Source of the DNA: Polydactylus sextarius
Taxonomy: Eukaryota > Chordata > Actinopteri > Polynemidae
Assembly (NCBI GenBank): GCA_016801845.1
Contig: CM028918.1
Span: 21,316,001-21,380,000, forward strand
DNA: 64,000 bases
Direction of reading: 5' to 3'
In this document: piece by piece, positions 13,801-24,100 of the stretch
How the letters are laid out: each line of letters starts with the position of its first letter
How positions within the stretch are numbered: position 1 is the first letter of the stretch
Made by a program: the position numbers and the translations under genes
The notes under the pieces: model-generated
Seen by the model: only the letters and a program-made list of their open reading frames with translations
Database searches by the model: none
What the model was told of the DNA's origin: nothing

Positions 13801-16080
13801 GGTGCTTCAGCCTAGCTACCTTCTATTTCCATGGCTATCCAAAGGAACAACAGAGTGATACAAGGAAGGCAAGGAAGAAAAGACCTTTGGTCATGTTGTT
13901 GAAGGAGTTGGAAAAAGAGATAGAAGGGGAGATGGAAGATGTGATGGAGGAGGACTGGGATGAGGAGTCTCTGAAAGGTCCTGAGGGTACTGTGACAGTA
14001 ACAACTGTGAACAGTGTTAACAATAGAGACTGGTTAGCAGCACCTTATGATGACTGGTAGCTAGCCAAGAGCACTGATGTTGATATTGAACATCAAAACA
14101 TTGAACATGAAAATGGAGTTTCTGCATCCCCATGGTCCAACCACAAAAGTTCAACCTAAGCTTGGCAGGAAGGACGTCTGTTTTTGCCCAGTTGAAGACA
14201 TCATAGTAAAACTAATGGGAAAGGCATCACCAGTGCAATCAAGAACACGAGAGGGCAGAGATCTATAGCAAAGTCCCTGATGTGCTTGACTACATAGAGC
14301 ATGTCCAACACCTGTTGCTGAAGGTATAAGTGCAGGTTAGACAAAAATGAAATCTTAAGTAAGATAAATGAATCCGTTTGTAGGCTACAGATTTTGTGTT
14401 GCCTTTTGAGGAATGTCAATTTAAGATCGATATGAAGTGGCACTGCAGGGCAGTAACACACACACATAAACACACACCTCCTCCACCCACACATACATGC
14501 CACATTAAAAAAGAAAATCATGATGAAGATAAAGCAAATTAACAACTGACACAGTATTGAACTGTCATCTTTTTGTCTTCCCATTTATGTTTCCAGTTAG
14601 TCACAGGACCCACATCAGAAAGGTACCAGAGGACCCACACAGGCTGAAAGGTGGAGAAAACGGGAGGAAAGGAAGAGGAGCAGAGGTGGATAAAAAGGAG
14701 GAGAGTCAGATGAAGACAGTGGAGAGGAGGCCAAGTAAAAGATGAGAAGGATGTGTCTCAACATTGTTAATGTGGATAGTTGGACACACTGTCATTTTCA
14801 GTACTGACTGTGTTTTATTGTTCATTATATTGTAATATATGTAAAATATAAGACAAGGAGTAATTAATTCTTCACCTATTGTCAGCTCCATCTGTGTAAA
14901 AACACATTTGTTGATGTTCATGTCGACACTGTCAGCTCTTCGTCTTCACCGTCAAATGTATGTTTTGTTCATTTTTGAAAGAAAAGACTTTTTCTTTCTT
15001 CAGTTTATGTTGTTTTTGTAATAAAGGACCATCTGATCTACATCCTCTTATGTCTTAATTATTTAAGGAATTGTTTTTTATTTTATCAAAATTAAAATAG
15101 TGTGAAAATGAAGATATTTGGAAATTAGAAAGTAAAAAATCACTTAATCAACTTAAGTTTATATATATCAGAGAAACTAAACCCTATTACAACATACATC
15201 ACAACTTTAGATGATTGTTGGACCTGAAGAATTAAAATTGTATACTTTATAGTGTCTGACGGAGTTGACACAAATCAAATTCAAAAAGGTAACATGCTTA
15301 CTGATCAACAAATTGGTTTTGCTTAGAACCTGTTCCTTTACATGGTTAAATAGCTGAGACTTTTCTCTAAAGAAATATAGAATTCCAATATATAGGAATA
15401 TAGTATGAATTTTATAAAAAAAAAGATTTTTAAAACCTGTTTCGTCCCAACTTGCAAGAATCAGTGGTATATAGTCAAAAAACAAAGAAGACGCTTATAG
15501 CAAACGTACAATTATAAATGATATAATAATTATAAAATAGTGTAACATGTTGGGTTGCAAACAGTTCATGTTCAATCTACTTCTGTATTTTCCGAGGGCT
15601 CCTTAATGCACCTTGCCAGCAAGCGACTGGTAGTAAGAGAACGCTGGCAATTTTTTTTATTTTTATTGTTTTATTTATTATTTAATTAATGTAATGACAG
15701 AACTGTTTCATTGCACCGATGTTTTATTATAATTTAATTAATTCATTTTGTCTTAGATTTTTTGTTAAAGTATTTCTTCCAAAAATTAGTCTTGAAAGTA
15801 CAAAGCAGCATAACCCGGAACAAATACAAATCACTACCAATCAGCATCAACCACAGCAAACCAAGATAATCCAACATAAACCAGTATAAATCATTATAAA
15901 CTAACATATAGCAATATTAAACTGTATAAGCAAGTATACTGTACTGGTGCTGTCTCAGTGAAATGACATCACGGTCATCAACTGTCTTATGTAACACAGT
16001 CAAAGCCTGATGGTTTCTATGGCAATTAAGCATCTGGTCATGTGACCTGAGATTATCTTCAAGAGACACAGCATTAGACA

Positions 16081-16144
<64 letters not shown>

Positions 16145-17142
16145 CGTGCATGGACACTCAAAGAGCTGACGTGTTTTGTAGCCTCTGCCCTGAACTTCAT
16201 TCTGACCATGTCCTCACAATTATGATTTCACACCAAAGATGTACACAGAATTACAGACTGACAGCCACCCCCACATGCACATACATGCACACACATATAT
16301 TACAGCAACAACCCTTCTGTCCTCTGTCCCTGTTGAAGGTCTTTGGGACTAAACTCACCCCTGACATTACTGCTGACAGCCCACAGACCTCATAAAACCA
16401 CAGGAGTCCAATCGGACCCTGTCCTGTGTCCTACCTTCATTTCCTGTGGATGGAGATGTGCGGAGAGGTCAGAGAGAGACTGACTCTACTACGGGTTTGA
16501 TCAGGTCTGATCAGGTCTGGGAAGAGGGGGGTGGCGGGGCCTAATCCAATTACACTCTGTGACAGGAGGCAAGGCAGAATAACGCCCCCTGCTGGACACG
16601 ACATGCCCTGACCTCTGACCTCAGACTCAGCTTAGTACTGGGTGCACTGAAGCTGCAGAGAACTAAGCAGAGACATTGTCATCTTCATCATCACCATTAC
16701 TATCATTAAAGTCATCATCATCATCATCACCATCATGAGTGCCAACTCACCAGGCATGAGGGCGAAGGTGTGGGTGAGGACCATGATGCAGTCTGACACC
16801 TGCAAGTGAAGCTGTGGTCTGTGCAGTGTTGTCAGATGAGGGGGCAATAGGTCACATTACACACAGACGATCACCTCTCATCTATAAGCAGCTGACCACA
16901 TGGCCACATCAGCTCCTATCCTGAAAACCTCTCATGTCGGTGAAAACACTTGAAGCAGCAGAGGAAGGTTTATTAAACTCAGAAAGAAATCTGTCACACC
17001 TGTCACATCTCGAACATCTGGAACACACTGATTCTGGACCAGCACCACCCTCAGAGAGTAACAGGACAAACTGCATGATGTCACCTCAGCTCAGGCTGGG
17101 CTACAGTCTGCAGCTCACACTGAGACACAGACGCTTATTGTC

Positions 17143-17196
<54 letters not shown>

Positions 17197-17669
17197 GTGT
17201 GCGTGTGTGCGCGTGCAAGCTCTCCGTTCCCTCCACCGCCGTCCTCAGAGAAGAAAGATGCTCACATCCACACAAATGACAACAAAGACTGATTTGTGGC
17301 GGCACAACACCTGCATCATCTTGGTCAGTCTGACACAATGAGACACGCTGCAGCCTCTTGCTCGTCTGTGATGATCACTATGTTGCATATTAGTGACATG
17401 CATCTGGTCTCTGTTGTAGTTGCCCCCCACCCACCCCCCTCCTTTGCCCTGCGATGATTTGGCACTATACAGATAAACTTGATTTGATGATGATTATGTT
17501 GATGATGATGAACATCTCTGAGACCCTCATCCACAAATCTGACATGATCTGGGAGTCTGAGTGTGTAGACGTGGATCGAGCTAATCCACCACAGATCAGG
17601 ACTGAGACTCAGTTTCTTACCTTCACCCATGGAGACGTCATAGGACGAACGGCGAGATCCTTCAGGCAT
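46..17669 (-). CDS. plekhg3: PLEKHG3-like Rho guanine nucleotide exchange factor, partial (3' end outside window)
   Basis: A Dbl-family GEF that loads Rho-family GTPases (Rac1/Cdc42 for mammalian PLEKHG3) at the actin-rich cell front. Coding exons read on the minus strand: 17669-17621 (start), 8572-8133, 7548-7448, 6919-6850, 5819-5773, 5658-5508, 5350-5219, 2928-2746, 2316-2224, 2125-2039, 1668-1635, 1546-1451, 1363-1331, 605-595 and 399-46. Every junction is GT-AG and phases agree, giving 627 codons before the left edge. The DH domain runs about residues 139-325 (ETERMYVRDLRMIVE, LPLGSYLLKPVQRILKYH, VAWYINDMKRRHEHAVRLQ) and the PH domain about 345-450 (NWKGPDLTTYGELVLEGTF, HHIKRLILENHHAIIPQK). 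These blocks match PLEKHG3 better than PLEKHG1 or PLEKHG2. The visible C-terminal part is acidic and ends near the family motif DDFASSVLAAISCWHYR. The start exon is the least certain part. Confidence 0.85.
595..605 (-). CDS. plekhg3: Predicted 11-nt micro-exon of plekhg3
   Basis: The exon ending at 1331 leaves phase 1, while the next clear coding block (399-46, starting HSDSEEVLKG) needs phase 0. An 11-nt segment flanked by a long pyrimidine tract ending in CACAG and by the donor GTAAGAG repairs the frame and adds residues AVLK. The joined VLKHSDSEEVL resembles the KHAGSEGELY block that follows this position in PLEKHG2 and, as I recall it, PLEKHG1. Inference from phase and splice signals only. 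Confidence 0.5.
2405..2690. repeat. Degenerate 24-bp minisatellite in a plekhg3 intron
   Basis: About twelve diverged tandem copies of a unit like CTGCAGGTCTATGAGTTTGA fill most of the intron between the exons 2928-2746 and 2316-2224, both of which encode the PH domain. No coding sense was found in it. Confidence 0.8.
3190..3430 (-). mobile_element. LINE 5'-end fragment (L2/Rex1-like family A)
   Basis: The reverse complement matches the 5' part of the copy at 4005-5003: the tract around TGACTATGAC, the CCCCAGATC block and the stretch GGGCAGTACAAACCATC are shared. It is a truncated, inverted copy in a plekhg3 intron. No open frame of useful length remains. Confidence 0.6.
4005..5003 (+). mobile_element. 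Internally deleted LINE with (ATTCT)n tail, family A
   Basis: It starts with a T-rich leader. It continues with degraded endonuclease-domain sequence (frames reading NVRSLSN-like and MCLTETC-like words of the L2/Rex1 group, then a CELCHVPAENITTT-like block). It then jumps to a 3' tail ending CTTGAGGGACAAATAAA and about eleven ATTCT units at 4947-5003. Most of the endonuclease and all of the reverse transcriptase are missing. A second copy with the same structure is at 45855-46715, which suggests that the deleted form itself was copied. Confidence 0.65.
5942..6767. mobile_element. Harbinger-like MITE in a plekhg3 intron
   Basis: The ends are inverted copies: AGGCCTGTACTACAAAGC at the left and its complement, ending at 6767, at the right. 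Such GGCCTGTACTAC termini are typical of PIF/Harbinger non-autonomous elements in fish. The 826-bp interior has no transposase. I could not confirm a 3-bp target duplication. A diverged copy lies at 34522-35655. Confidence 0.65.
7591..7615. repeat. (AT)n microsatellite
   Basis: A run of alternating A and T in the plekhg3 intron upstream of the exon 7548-7448. It is a simple repeat with no further signal seen. Confidence 0.85.
9032..9686. mobile_element. Non-autonomous DNA transposon with CAGTGG termini
   Basis: The left end reads CAGTGGAAGTAAC and the right end ACCACCACTG, an imperfect terminal inverted pair well known from abundant fish MITEs. The interior is AT-rich and related to 57320-57600 and 58900-59036 (shared blocks such as CTTGTAACTGAGTATAAATA). 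No coding capacity. It lies in a plekhg3 intron. Confidence 0.55.
10821..10855. repeat. (CA)n microsatellite
   Basis: Simple CA run in the long first intron region of plekhg3. The rest of 9690-11250 holds no exon or element that I can support. Confidence 0.9.
11255..11387 (-). CDS. plekhg3: Alternative first coding (or cassette) exon of plekhg3
   Basis: An ATG at 11387-11385 opens 44 codons (begins MWSLASRGGG, ends RIFARRWF) and runs into a good donor, G|GTGAGT, at 11254. It ends in phase 1, exactly the phase needed to join the acceptor at 8572, where the codon becomes GAG. The same stretch could instead be an internal exon, since an AG at the end of TTCATGTTCAG also gives phase 1 in and phase 1 out. 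I see no homology that proves translation. Either reading would change only the N-terminus ahead of the DH domain. Confidence 0.4.
11907..12029. repeat. Short inverted repeat, possible MITE
   Basis: ATCTGGATCAGGGTGATCC at 11907-11925 pairs with GGATCATTCTGATCCAGAT at 12011-12029, 17 of 19 positions complementary. The spacer is about 85 bp. It could fold as a hairpin or be a small palindromic DNA transposon. Confidence 0.6.
13788..14060 (+). other. Unrecognised 90-codon reading frame in a plekhg3 intron
   Basis: The frame encodes a short hydrophobic start, then a basic and acidic central part (KEQQSDTRKARKKRP, EEDWDEES), and ends in WLAAPYDDW before a stop. A second short frame with a similarly non-random look follows at 14077-14268. 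I recognise no family. It may be a remnant of a transposon or retrocopy, or chance. Confidence 0.2.
16081..16142. repeat. (CA)n microsatellite, about 30 units
   Basis: A long uninterrupted CA run, probably polymorphic. It lies in the plekhg3 5' intron. Confidence 0.95.
17143..17214. repeat. (GT)n microsatellite with GC-containing end
   Basis: GT repeats pass into TGCG-interrupted repeats near 17191. It lies 400 bp downstream, in the transcription sense, of the candidate plekhg3 start exon. Confidence 0.95.
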
Positions 17670-17681
17670 CACACGTCACCT

Positions 17682-19080
17682 GCATGCACGCGCACACACA
17701 CACACACACACAAAAAACAGTGAGCAGCATGACATCATTACTAACAGATACAAGCTGTCTCAGCTACATCGTTCAGAGGACCCTGCCCATGAGCCAAAGT
17801 CCTTAAAATGAGACCGTCTAGACTAGAGAATTTCCTGTTTACACCCTTTACATTTATGTTACACACCTGTTGCTTAGCAACAGCACAGACTAAAAGTTTG
17901 TGACCATAATGAAAAGGAATTGCAGCTTATTCTTTATGTGCTGCAGGCAAAATCTAATTCAGTCCATTTATAAACGTACTCCTGTTTATGTGACTTCTAA
18001 CTTTAACCTTTAGCACATTCACATGCCAAGTAATAACTATGTTGCAATGCATCTTGGGATAGATTGGATTATGAAAGATCAAAACACTGTAGCCTTCATG
18101 ACTTGGAAAAAGACAATGTCACATAGAGACATAGATGACCTATGAGCACCAGTTCATCATTAGATCCCAGATTGAAATGATTACAGACTTGCGCAGAATC
18201 CCAGTCTGAGTTCTGGTGTGTTCAGAACCTGGAACCCCAACCAGCTACAGGGACACAGTGTGAGGAGCAGAAGGATGTGACTAAGACTCGCCCTCTATGT
18301 TTACATCTGAGACTTGCCCTGCTGGACTAGATCAGGTGACGCAGGAGTCAGCTGTTTGTGAGGATGAGGGCAAAACTAAAGCAGTGAGAAGCTGGAGGTG
18401 GCAGGTTGTGTCCCCAGATGTGCTGCAGGGACATCCAGGAGTCAGGACACTGGACTGTCACAGTCCAGACACCTTCATGATGTCACTACATCTGGACAAA
18501 TCAGTCTGAGCCCTGCATTGTCATCATCGTCATATTTCATATTCTGTGTCACACCCTGATACATCACATATTCTGTCATATTCTGCTTTTGTCTCTTTAA
18601 TGACATTAACTAAGTGTTTAAGGCATGTGCTCAGGACCAGTTAAAAGGTGTGGCCGCAGTGGAGGAAACTGTCTGCGCATGCACAGAACGCAGCCTGTCA
18701 CTGCCCGGCCCCGTTGCAATCAATCTGATCTGGTTTCTATGGAAACTCAAGAAGAGCAGACTGTTTAGTTCCTGGTTAGTTCTCTCTAACTAACTGTGCA
18801 CGCACGCACGCACGCACGCACTCACTCACTCACAGAAGAAAGTTGACTGAGCGCTCTGATGTGTTAAAATGAAGCTGACTCGCAGACGGACTCTGTGACT
18901 CTACAACATACTTGCAGTGTTGCATAAAAAGTCGATATTTCCTCAGAGCAGAGCAGAGGATTTTCTAACGAGGCAGTGTATGTGCAGCCCCCTACCAGCC
19001 TGGAGGGTCGTTTATGACACTGATTAGGGTGAGATCAGCCTTGGATACAAAGTCGGCCACTTTTCGCCGTCTGGAGTTTA
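17682..19080. other. plekhg3 5' intron, no supported gene
   Basis: The stretch begins with a short CA run (17690-17712) and contains a CACG/CACT simple repeat at 18801-18833. No exon, RNA gene or recognisable element was seen in the remainder. Confidence 0.5.
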
Positions 19081-19196
19081 GTGACGCGCATTAAAAAATC
19101 ACAAACATTTCCGTGTTGACGTTTTCTCTGAAACATAGGATCCGGACGCCGAACCGGGAAACGGACACCGGGTCCGATCAGTCAACGTGGACTCAC

Positions 19197-19330
19197 CTCA
19201 GTCCTCAGGACGCTGCAGCGGCCGCCTCCAACTTTTTTCCAAACTCTTCCTTATTAAACCCTCAGCGCAGGCTGGAGGCTGCCGCTGCACTCACTCGCCT
19301 TGCGCAGGCGCAGCTGATGAGGAGGAGGAG
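19197..19330 (-). promoter_or_regulatory. plekhg3: Probable CpG-rich promoter and non-coding first exon of plekhg3
   Basis: This stretch and its flank to about 19,080 are rich in CG dinucleotides, unlike the surrounding DNA. On the minus strand a strong donor, GAG|GTGAGTCC, lies at 19196-19191, which would end a 5' untranslated exon. TGCGCAGGCGCA at 19301-19312 is one base from the palindromic NRF1 consensus. No other gene starts nearby on this strand, so plekhg3 is the natural owner. The transcription start was not determined. Confidence 0.45.
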
Positions 19331-19560
19331 GAAGAGGAGGAGGATGTCGAAGGGTGTACACTGTACACAGACCAGATTACTGCGGGTAGTGGGAGACCTT
19401 GTTTACATGGACATACCTGAACAGAACCGAGACCAGAAAATCCTAGTTGTCATTCAGGTCCAAACCTTAGTCCTGGTCCATGATGACAGACAAGACCTTC
19501 CCCAGAACTTACAGGGAGTTGGCTGGAAGAACTGATCAGAACACGTCAATACTTCTGATT

Positions 19561-19940
19561 TATTTGAAGACTATGACAATGATAATAATAATGATAATGA
19601 TGATGACCTGTGGCCGATTGTAACAGTATATATCATCTCTTCCTGGTCTCCTTCTCGTCTTTCTCCCCTTTCCCCCGTCCTCCTCCCCTCCCTTTCCTCT
19701 GTCTCTTCTGTTTCTCTTTTCTCTGTTTTCATTTCACTCCAGCCGGTCGAGGCAGATGACCGTCCACTCTGAGTCTGGTTCTGCTGGAGGTTTCTTCATG
19801 TTAAAAGGGAGTTTTTCTCCATTGTCACCAAGTGCCGCTTACTGTGGAAATGTTGGTTCTCTAATTCTCTAATGTACTGTCTTAAAATAAATGTTTTTAT
19901 GATTTGGCACAATATAAACTTGGTTTGATTTAAAATGAAT
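19561..19940 (-). repeat. Interspersed fish repeat
   Basis: The stretch with CTGGAGGTTTCTTCATG, AAAAGGGAGTTTTTCTCC and TGATTTGGCACAATATAAA is the inverse of the repeat at 49935-50130 (AATTTTATTTATATAGTGCC, GGAAAAACTCCCTTTTAAC). It is a common teleost dispersed repeat whose class I cannot assign. It lies between the plekhg3 promoter and the 3' end of spint1. Confidence 0.6.
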
Positions 19941-20331
19941 ATTATACAACTTTATGATGAATTATTATTGTTGTTACTCCTCATTCTGAAGAGGCTTGGT
20001 GTCTCCCCCTATTGGACATATTTTAAGCATGAGTCAGAGGCTTGTGGTGTTGGTTGAACCAGTCTGAATGAGGATGTCTGTGAGGAGACAAGTCTCAGCC
20101 TGTCAGGCAAAGACGACAGAACACTGGGGCGTTCAGACACAAACCGGTTCAGTCACAGTGAGACACTGCGACGGATGCACCAGAGTGTATGTCTCTCTCA
20201 CACTGTAGATGCCATGGGCACGTTCACTGTAGAGAGACAAGGTTTCTAATCTGAAGGAAACACCCATGGTCTCGTTCTGTTGTCACAGACACTAGACATT
20301 AAGAGAAACTGCCCTCATTTGTTAGGGTTCT

Positions 20332-20337
20332 TTATTG
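20332..20337 (-). terminator. spint1: Candidate polyadenylation signal of spint1
   Basis: AATAAA on the minus strand, about 780 bp past the spint1 stop codon. Another AATAAA (20891-20896) is supplied by the MITE that follows the stop. Which one is used cannot be told from sequence. Confidence 0.4.
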
Positions 20338-20613
20338 ACACAAAGTTGATATTTACAGTGAACAAGCAAGAAAGCACACAGTTAATCCAACACACACATA
20401 CACTGACATTAGATATCATCACCTCAGACAGACACCCCAAACACCAAGAAACCACATGATTCAACCTGCTGTCAGTCGAGTCCACCAGAGCCCACTGGAC
20501 TAAGAGCTGTAGGAAACCTGACATTCACAAGACAGAGATTGTAGGGCTTGACAGGAGCCGAGGGGAATGTTGTCATGGTAATGCTGCTACAAGGCGTTTT
20601 TGTGTCTGTGATG

Positions 20614-21106
20614 TAGGGCTTTAATCTCCCAGTCAACTATCTAGCTCCATTTATTGGTCGATATGTTCCGGCTCTACCAAAGTTCTGATTGGTCGATTTT
20701 TTGGCGTGTTAATTTCATCAGGAGGAAAGTACCAAGTGCTAATGGGGGTGTTTTCAGAGCACCCATGTTTCACAGGTAACAGTCCATCTTCAGAACACGC
20801 CCCCTATTTTCACTATTTAGGATTAGCCCAAACCACAGACAGACAGCTTGAAGAACATACTACAAGGCCTAGGTCCGGTGGTTTGCTGAATATTTATTTA
20901 ATTTTGTTACATGGCTCTTAATAATGCTGTTGAATGCTCCATTCACTTCAACAGAACTTCCCAACGTTCTACGGTCGATATTCTTGATAACGGGCCGCTG
21001 TAAGGATTACAGTCCGTTGCTAAGTATGTCAGAATGTTGGTCGATTTTCAGTGGAAATTTCAGGGCTTCCGTCAACCAAAAATTTCTTTGGTTGATTACA
21101 GCCCTA
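20614..21106. mobile_element. hAT-like MITE in the spint1 3' untranslated region
   Basis: The termini TAGGGCTTTAATC and GATTACAGCCCTA are inverted copies with one mismatch. They are flanked by CTGTGATG (20606-20613) and CAGTGATG (21107-21114), an 8-bp target duplication with one change, as expected for hAT elements. There is no transposase. A related fragment lies at 40524-40700. The right duplication ends 3 bp before the spint1 stop codon on the genomic axis, so the element forms most of the proximal 3' UTR. Confidence 0.75.
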
Positions 21107-21117
21107 CAGTGATGACA

Positions 21118-24100
21118 TTATATAGGTTTGGTGGTGCTGTTATAAACCAGTGTGTCCTGCTCCGACAGTGCCACATGGGCGGGGCCTGTGGCGACGGGCT
21201 GGTGGGAATGCTCCCTCCTTCTCTTTAAGAAGCAGTACGTCAGGATGGCCAACAGTGCCAAGATGGCCACTGACAGGATCACCGCCAGTGCTATGGAGCC
21301 TGAGGAAGGAGACAGTGAGGTCACTTCCTGTCACATCACGACCTGCATTGCAGCATCCACAGACAAGATGAGATGCACTGTTGTGAAGACAAGAACTGGT
21401 CTTAGATGAAGGACAATGAGTCATCTAACCTGAGTCATCAGAGGTGTCCTCCTTCTCAAAGTATTCAAACATCCCTCTGGAAAACACATGATGCTCTGCG
21501 AGGACAGAGAAGAACACAGAAAGACAGAGATAGAAACAGAGAGAGATGAGTGTCTGGACCTTGCAGCTCTGCGGCTGTACTGTACTAGTTGTGAGTGTTA
21601 GTAGGTGAAAGTCTCATGGACCCTGCAGCCCTGTTCTTGTGTAAGTACCTGTCACACCATTACATGTTTTGCTGCACCTGTCTTCTTCCTCAAAGTTGTT
21701 GTCATTCCCGTCACAACCGCCGAAGGTGAAGCGGCGACACTTCCTTTCCAGGGGGTCGTAGAACCAGCGTGTGTGACTTGCACGACACGGGCCCGTACGA
21801 GGGGGCTCTGCACAGTCAGCTAGTGGGTGTGGTGGGAGGTTAGGTTCATGGGTTTAGCTTCATGGGTTAATTAGCTGTTGCTGATCAGATACTTACCTTT
21901 CCTCTGGCTGATGTCGATGCTCAGCAACCGACTGAAGGTGTGGTTCACTGAGGAAGAGAGAGATGAAGGTCACAGCTGTGCACCACAAGAAGGAGAGGTT
22001 GTGTCTGTCCGTGTGTGTGTGTGTGTGTGTGTTACAGTTGTCACAGTGGTCCTCGTCTGATCCATCTCTGCACTGTGTCACACCATCACACTCCAGACCT
22101 CTGTGTACACAGCAGCCATCACTGCAGGTCAGCTGATCAGGACGACACGTCAAGCCACATGCCTCTGTCACATTACCACACACAAACGTTTACCCTTCAC
22201 AACCCAGAAATGCTGCAAAGACATGAAGACTTGAAGAGCTGCAATGTGAGACTGACCTGGAGCAGGCGGAGCACCTCTCTCTGATACCGCTGAGGATGAA
22301 ACACAACTACACATCAATCTGAGTACTGTGTATAGGTGCGTTTCCACCGCTGGAACCAACAGGTAAATTTACGAGGACTCAGCCATTGGTGTGTGTCTCC
22401 ACCAGAGGAATAGTTCCTGTGAGGCAAAACTCAGGAACCTTTTCAGGGGAGAAATGAGTCCCTGTCTAGGGGTAAGTACTCCATTCGGCCAGAAAAGTTC
22501 TTGGGTGGACAGTTCCATTCTCTCCCTCTCTCACACACAGACACAGACAAACAGATACAGATACAGATACAGACACACACACACACACACACAGACTGCA
22601 GTGTGTAGTTTATTAACAATAAAACGATGAAGCAGTCACAGAGAAGACGATTGGTAAAGTCGGTACTGCCCCCCCATCCTGTCCTATAAGTGATTGGGGG
22701 TCTTACCCTCGGTGGAGACACAGACGCTACAAGAACTGAGTGAGACGATGTTGCTGAAAAGTTCCCGTCACCTAAATTTTACCTTTACTTATTGGTGGAA
22801 ACATAGCTTACGTCTTAATGTGTACTCTCGGTGTGTTCTTTCTATGCATACCTGTCACTCCTCTGCAAGCAGACAAACATTCCTCTTCCTTCAGGTAGTT
22901 GTTGTTGTTTGCATTGCAGCCTCCAAACACAAACTTCTCACAGGTTCCTGTGCTGGCGTTGTAATGCCAGCGGGAAAATGCTGCGCGACATGGACCGTCT
23001 TTTATAGGGGCCAGACAGTACACTGCAACAGAGAGTCAGCGTGATCAAACTAACATAAATGATTGGGAAACAAAAACCTGACAGCTTCAGAGCTGCTGTT
23101 AACATGACACATTTGCTTAGTTGTCCTGGAGAGCACATCTCTGCTCAACAAACATTCTGATTTTTAATCAAAGATTTATTTGGAAAAAAGTATCCAATTT
23201 TTCCTGTTTTTGTGAGAGCTGCTAACCACAACAACAGCAGTGGCTGCAATGAGGATAATGTTAAGGTTCTAAAAACAACAGAATCAAACAGTGTCAGCAG
23301 AGACACACCTGTTTACAGTTACACAGTTCAAGGTGTGTGTGTGTGTGTGTGTAAGTGGTGGATAAAGGGTGTGTCACCATTTCAACACAGGTTACCATGG
23401 TAACATGGTCACCTGTTACACAACAGTCTTAACAACTTGAACTTGGCTCTGACCATCACTGTCTGTGAACAGACACTGATCACTTACACACGATCAGTCA
23501 CTCGGGCACATATGAAATCTGCTGAGAAGTCAATACATAGTCAAGATGAAAAAAAACTTGCAGAGCAGGTTTAGTGTATTTGTATGATTGTTACTTGTCT
23601 GACCAGTTTAAGTCGTGGATCTTGTGCGTGAAAACACAAACACTGATTCACTTCACTGAACTTTAAAGCTCTGCTGATTCCGTTTCAACTTCAAACACTT
23701 CCAGTCAGGTCAACTAATCAATCAGCCTGATCAATGAGGCAGCAATAAGCCAGCCAATCAGCCCGATGGATAATTAGTGTGATGGATAATTAGTCTCTAA
23801 GCCAGAGTGTGAGAAAGAGCTTGGTGGTAACTGCTGCAGATGAGCACTCACAGGTGGACTGCTCCGGACTCAGGACAAGGACTGTGACTGTGGCATCAGC
23901 TGATTGGCTGTTGGAGTCGGTAATGGTCAACCTGAAGACATAGGAGCCCACTTGCAGATTGGACAGCTGCACCTGGTCAGGTTTCTCCGTCCTCTGCATC
24001 AACACAACAAACAACAGTCTGAAGGACCAATCATATACTGCGTCCACCTGAACCAAACAAATCTTTTATTTTCAGTTCCTGTCAAAAAGCACAAAGGACA

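Larger units (their letters stand above)
11388..17620. other. Long plekhg3 intron, no supported gene
   Basis: This stretch holds an inverted repeat (11907-12029), a GTCCTCAGGA-rich degenerate array (12770-12910), an unrecognised reading frame near 13.8 kb, AT-rich DNA at 14.7-15.9 kb, and CA/GT microsatellites. I saw no exon with family similarity on either strand. Confidence 0.5.

Noticed and set aside
15917..16209. Cys-Val repeat proteins at CA/GT runs, also at 17135-17341, 22443-22721 and 10751-10942
   Set aside because: These are translations of microsatellites, with no domain and no conserved start.
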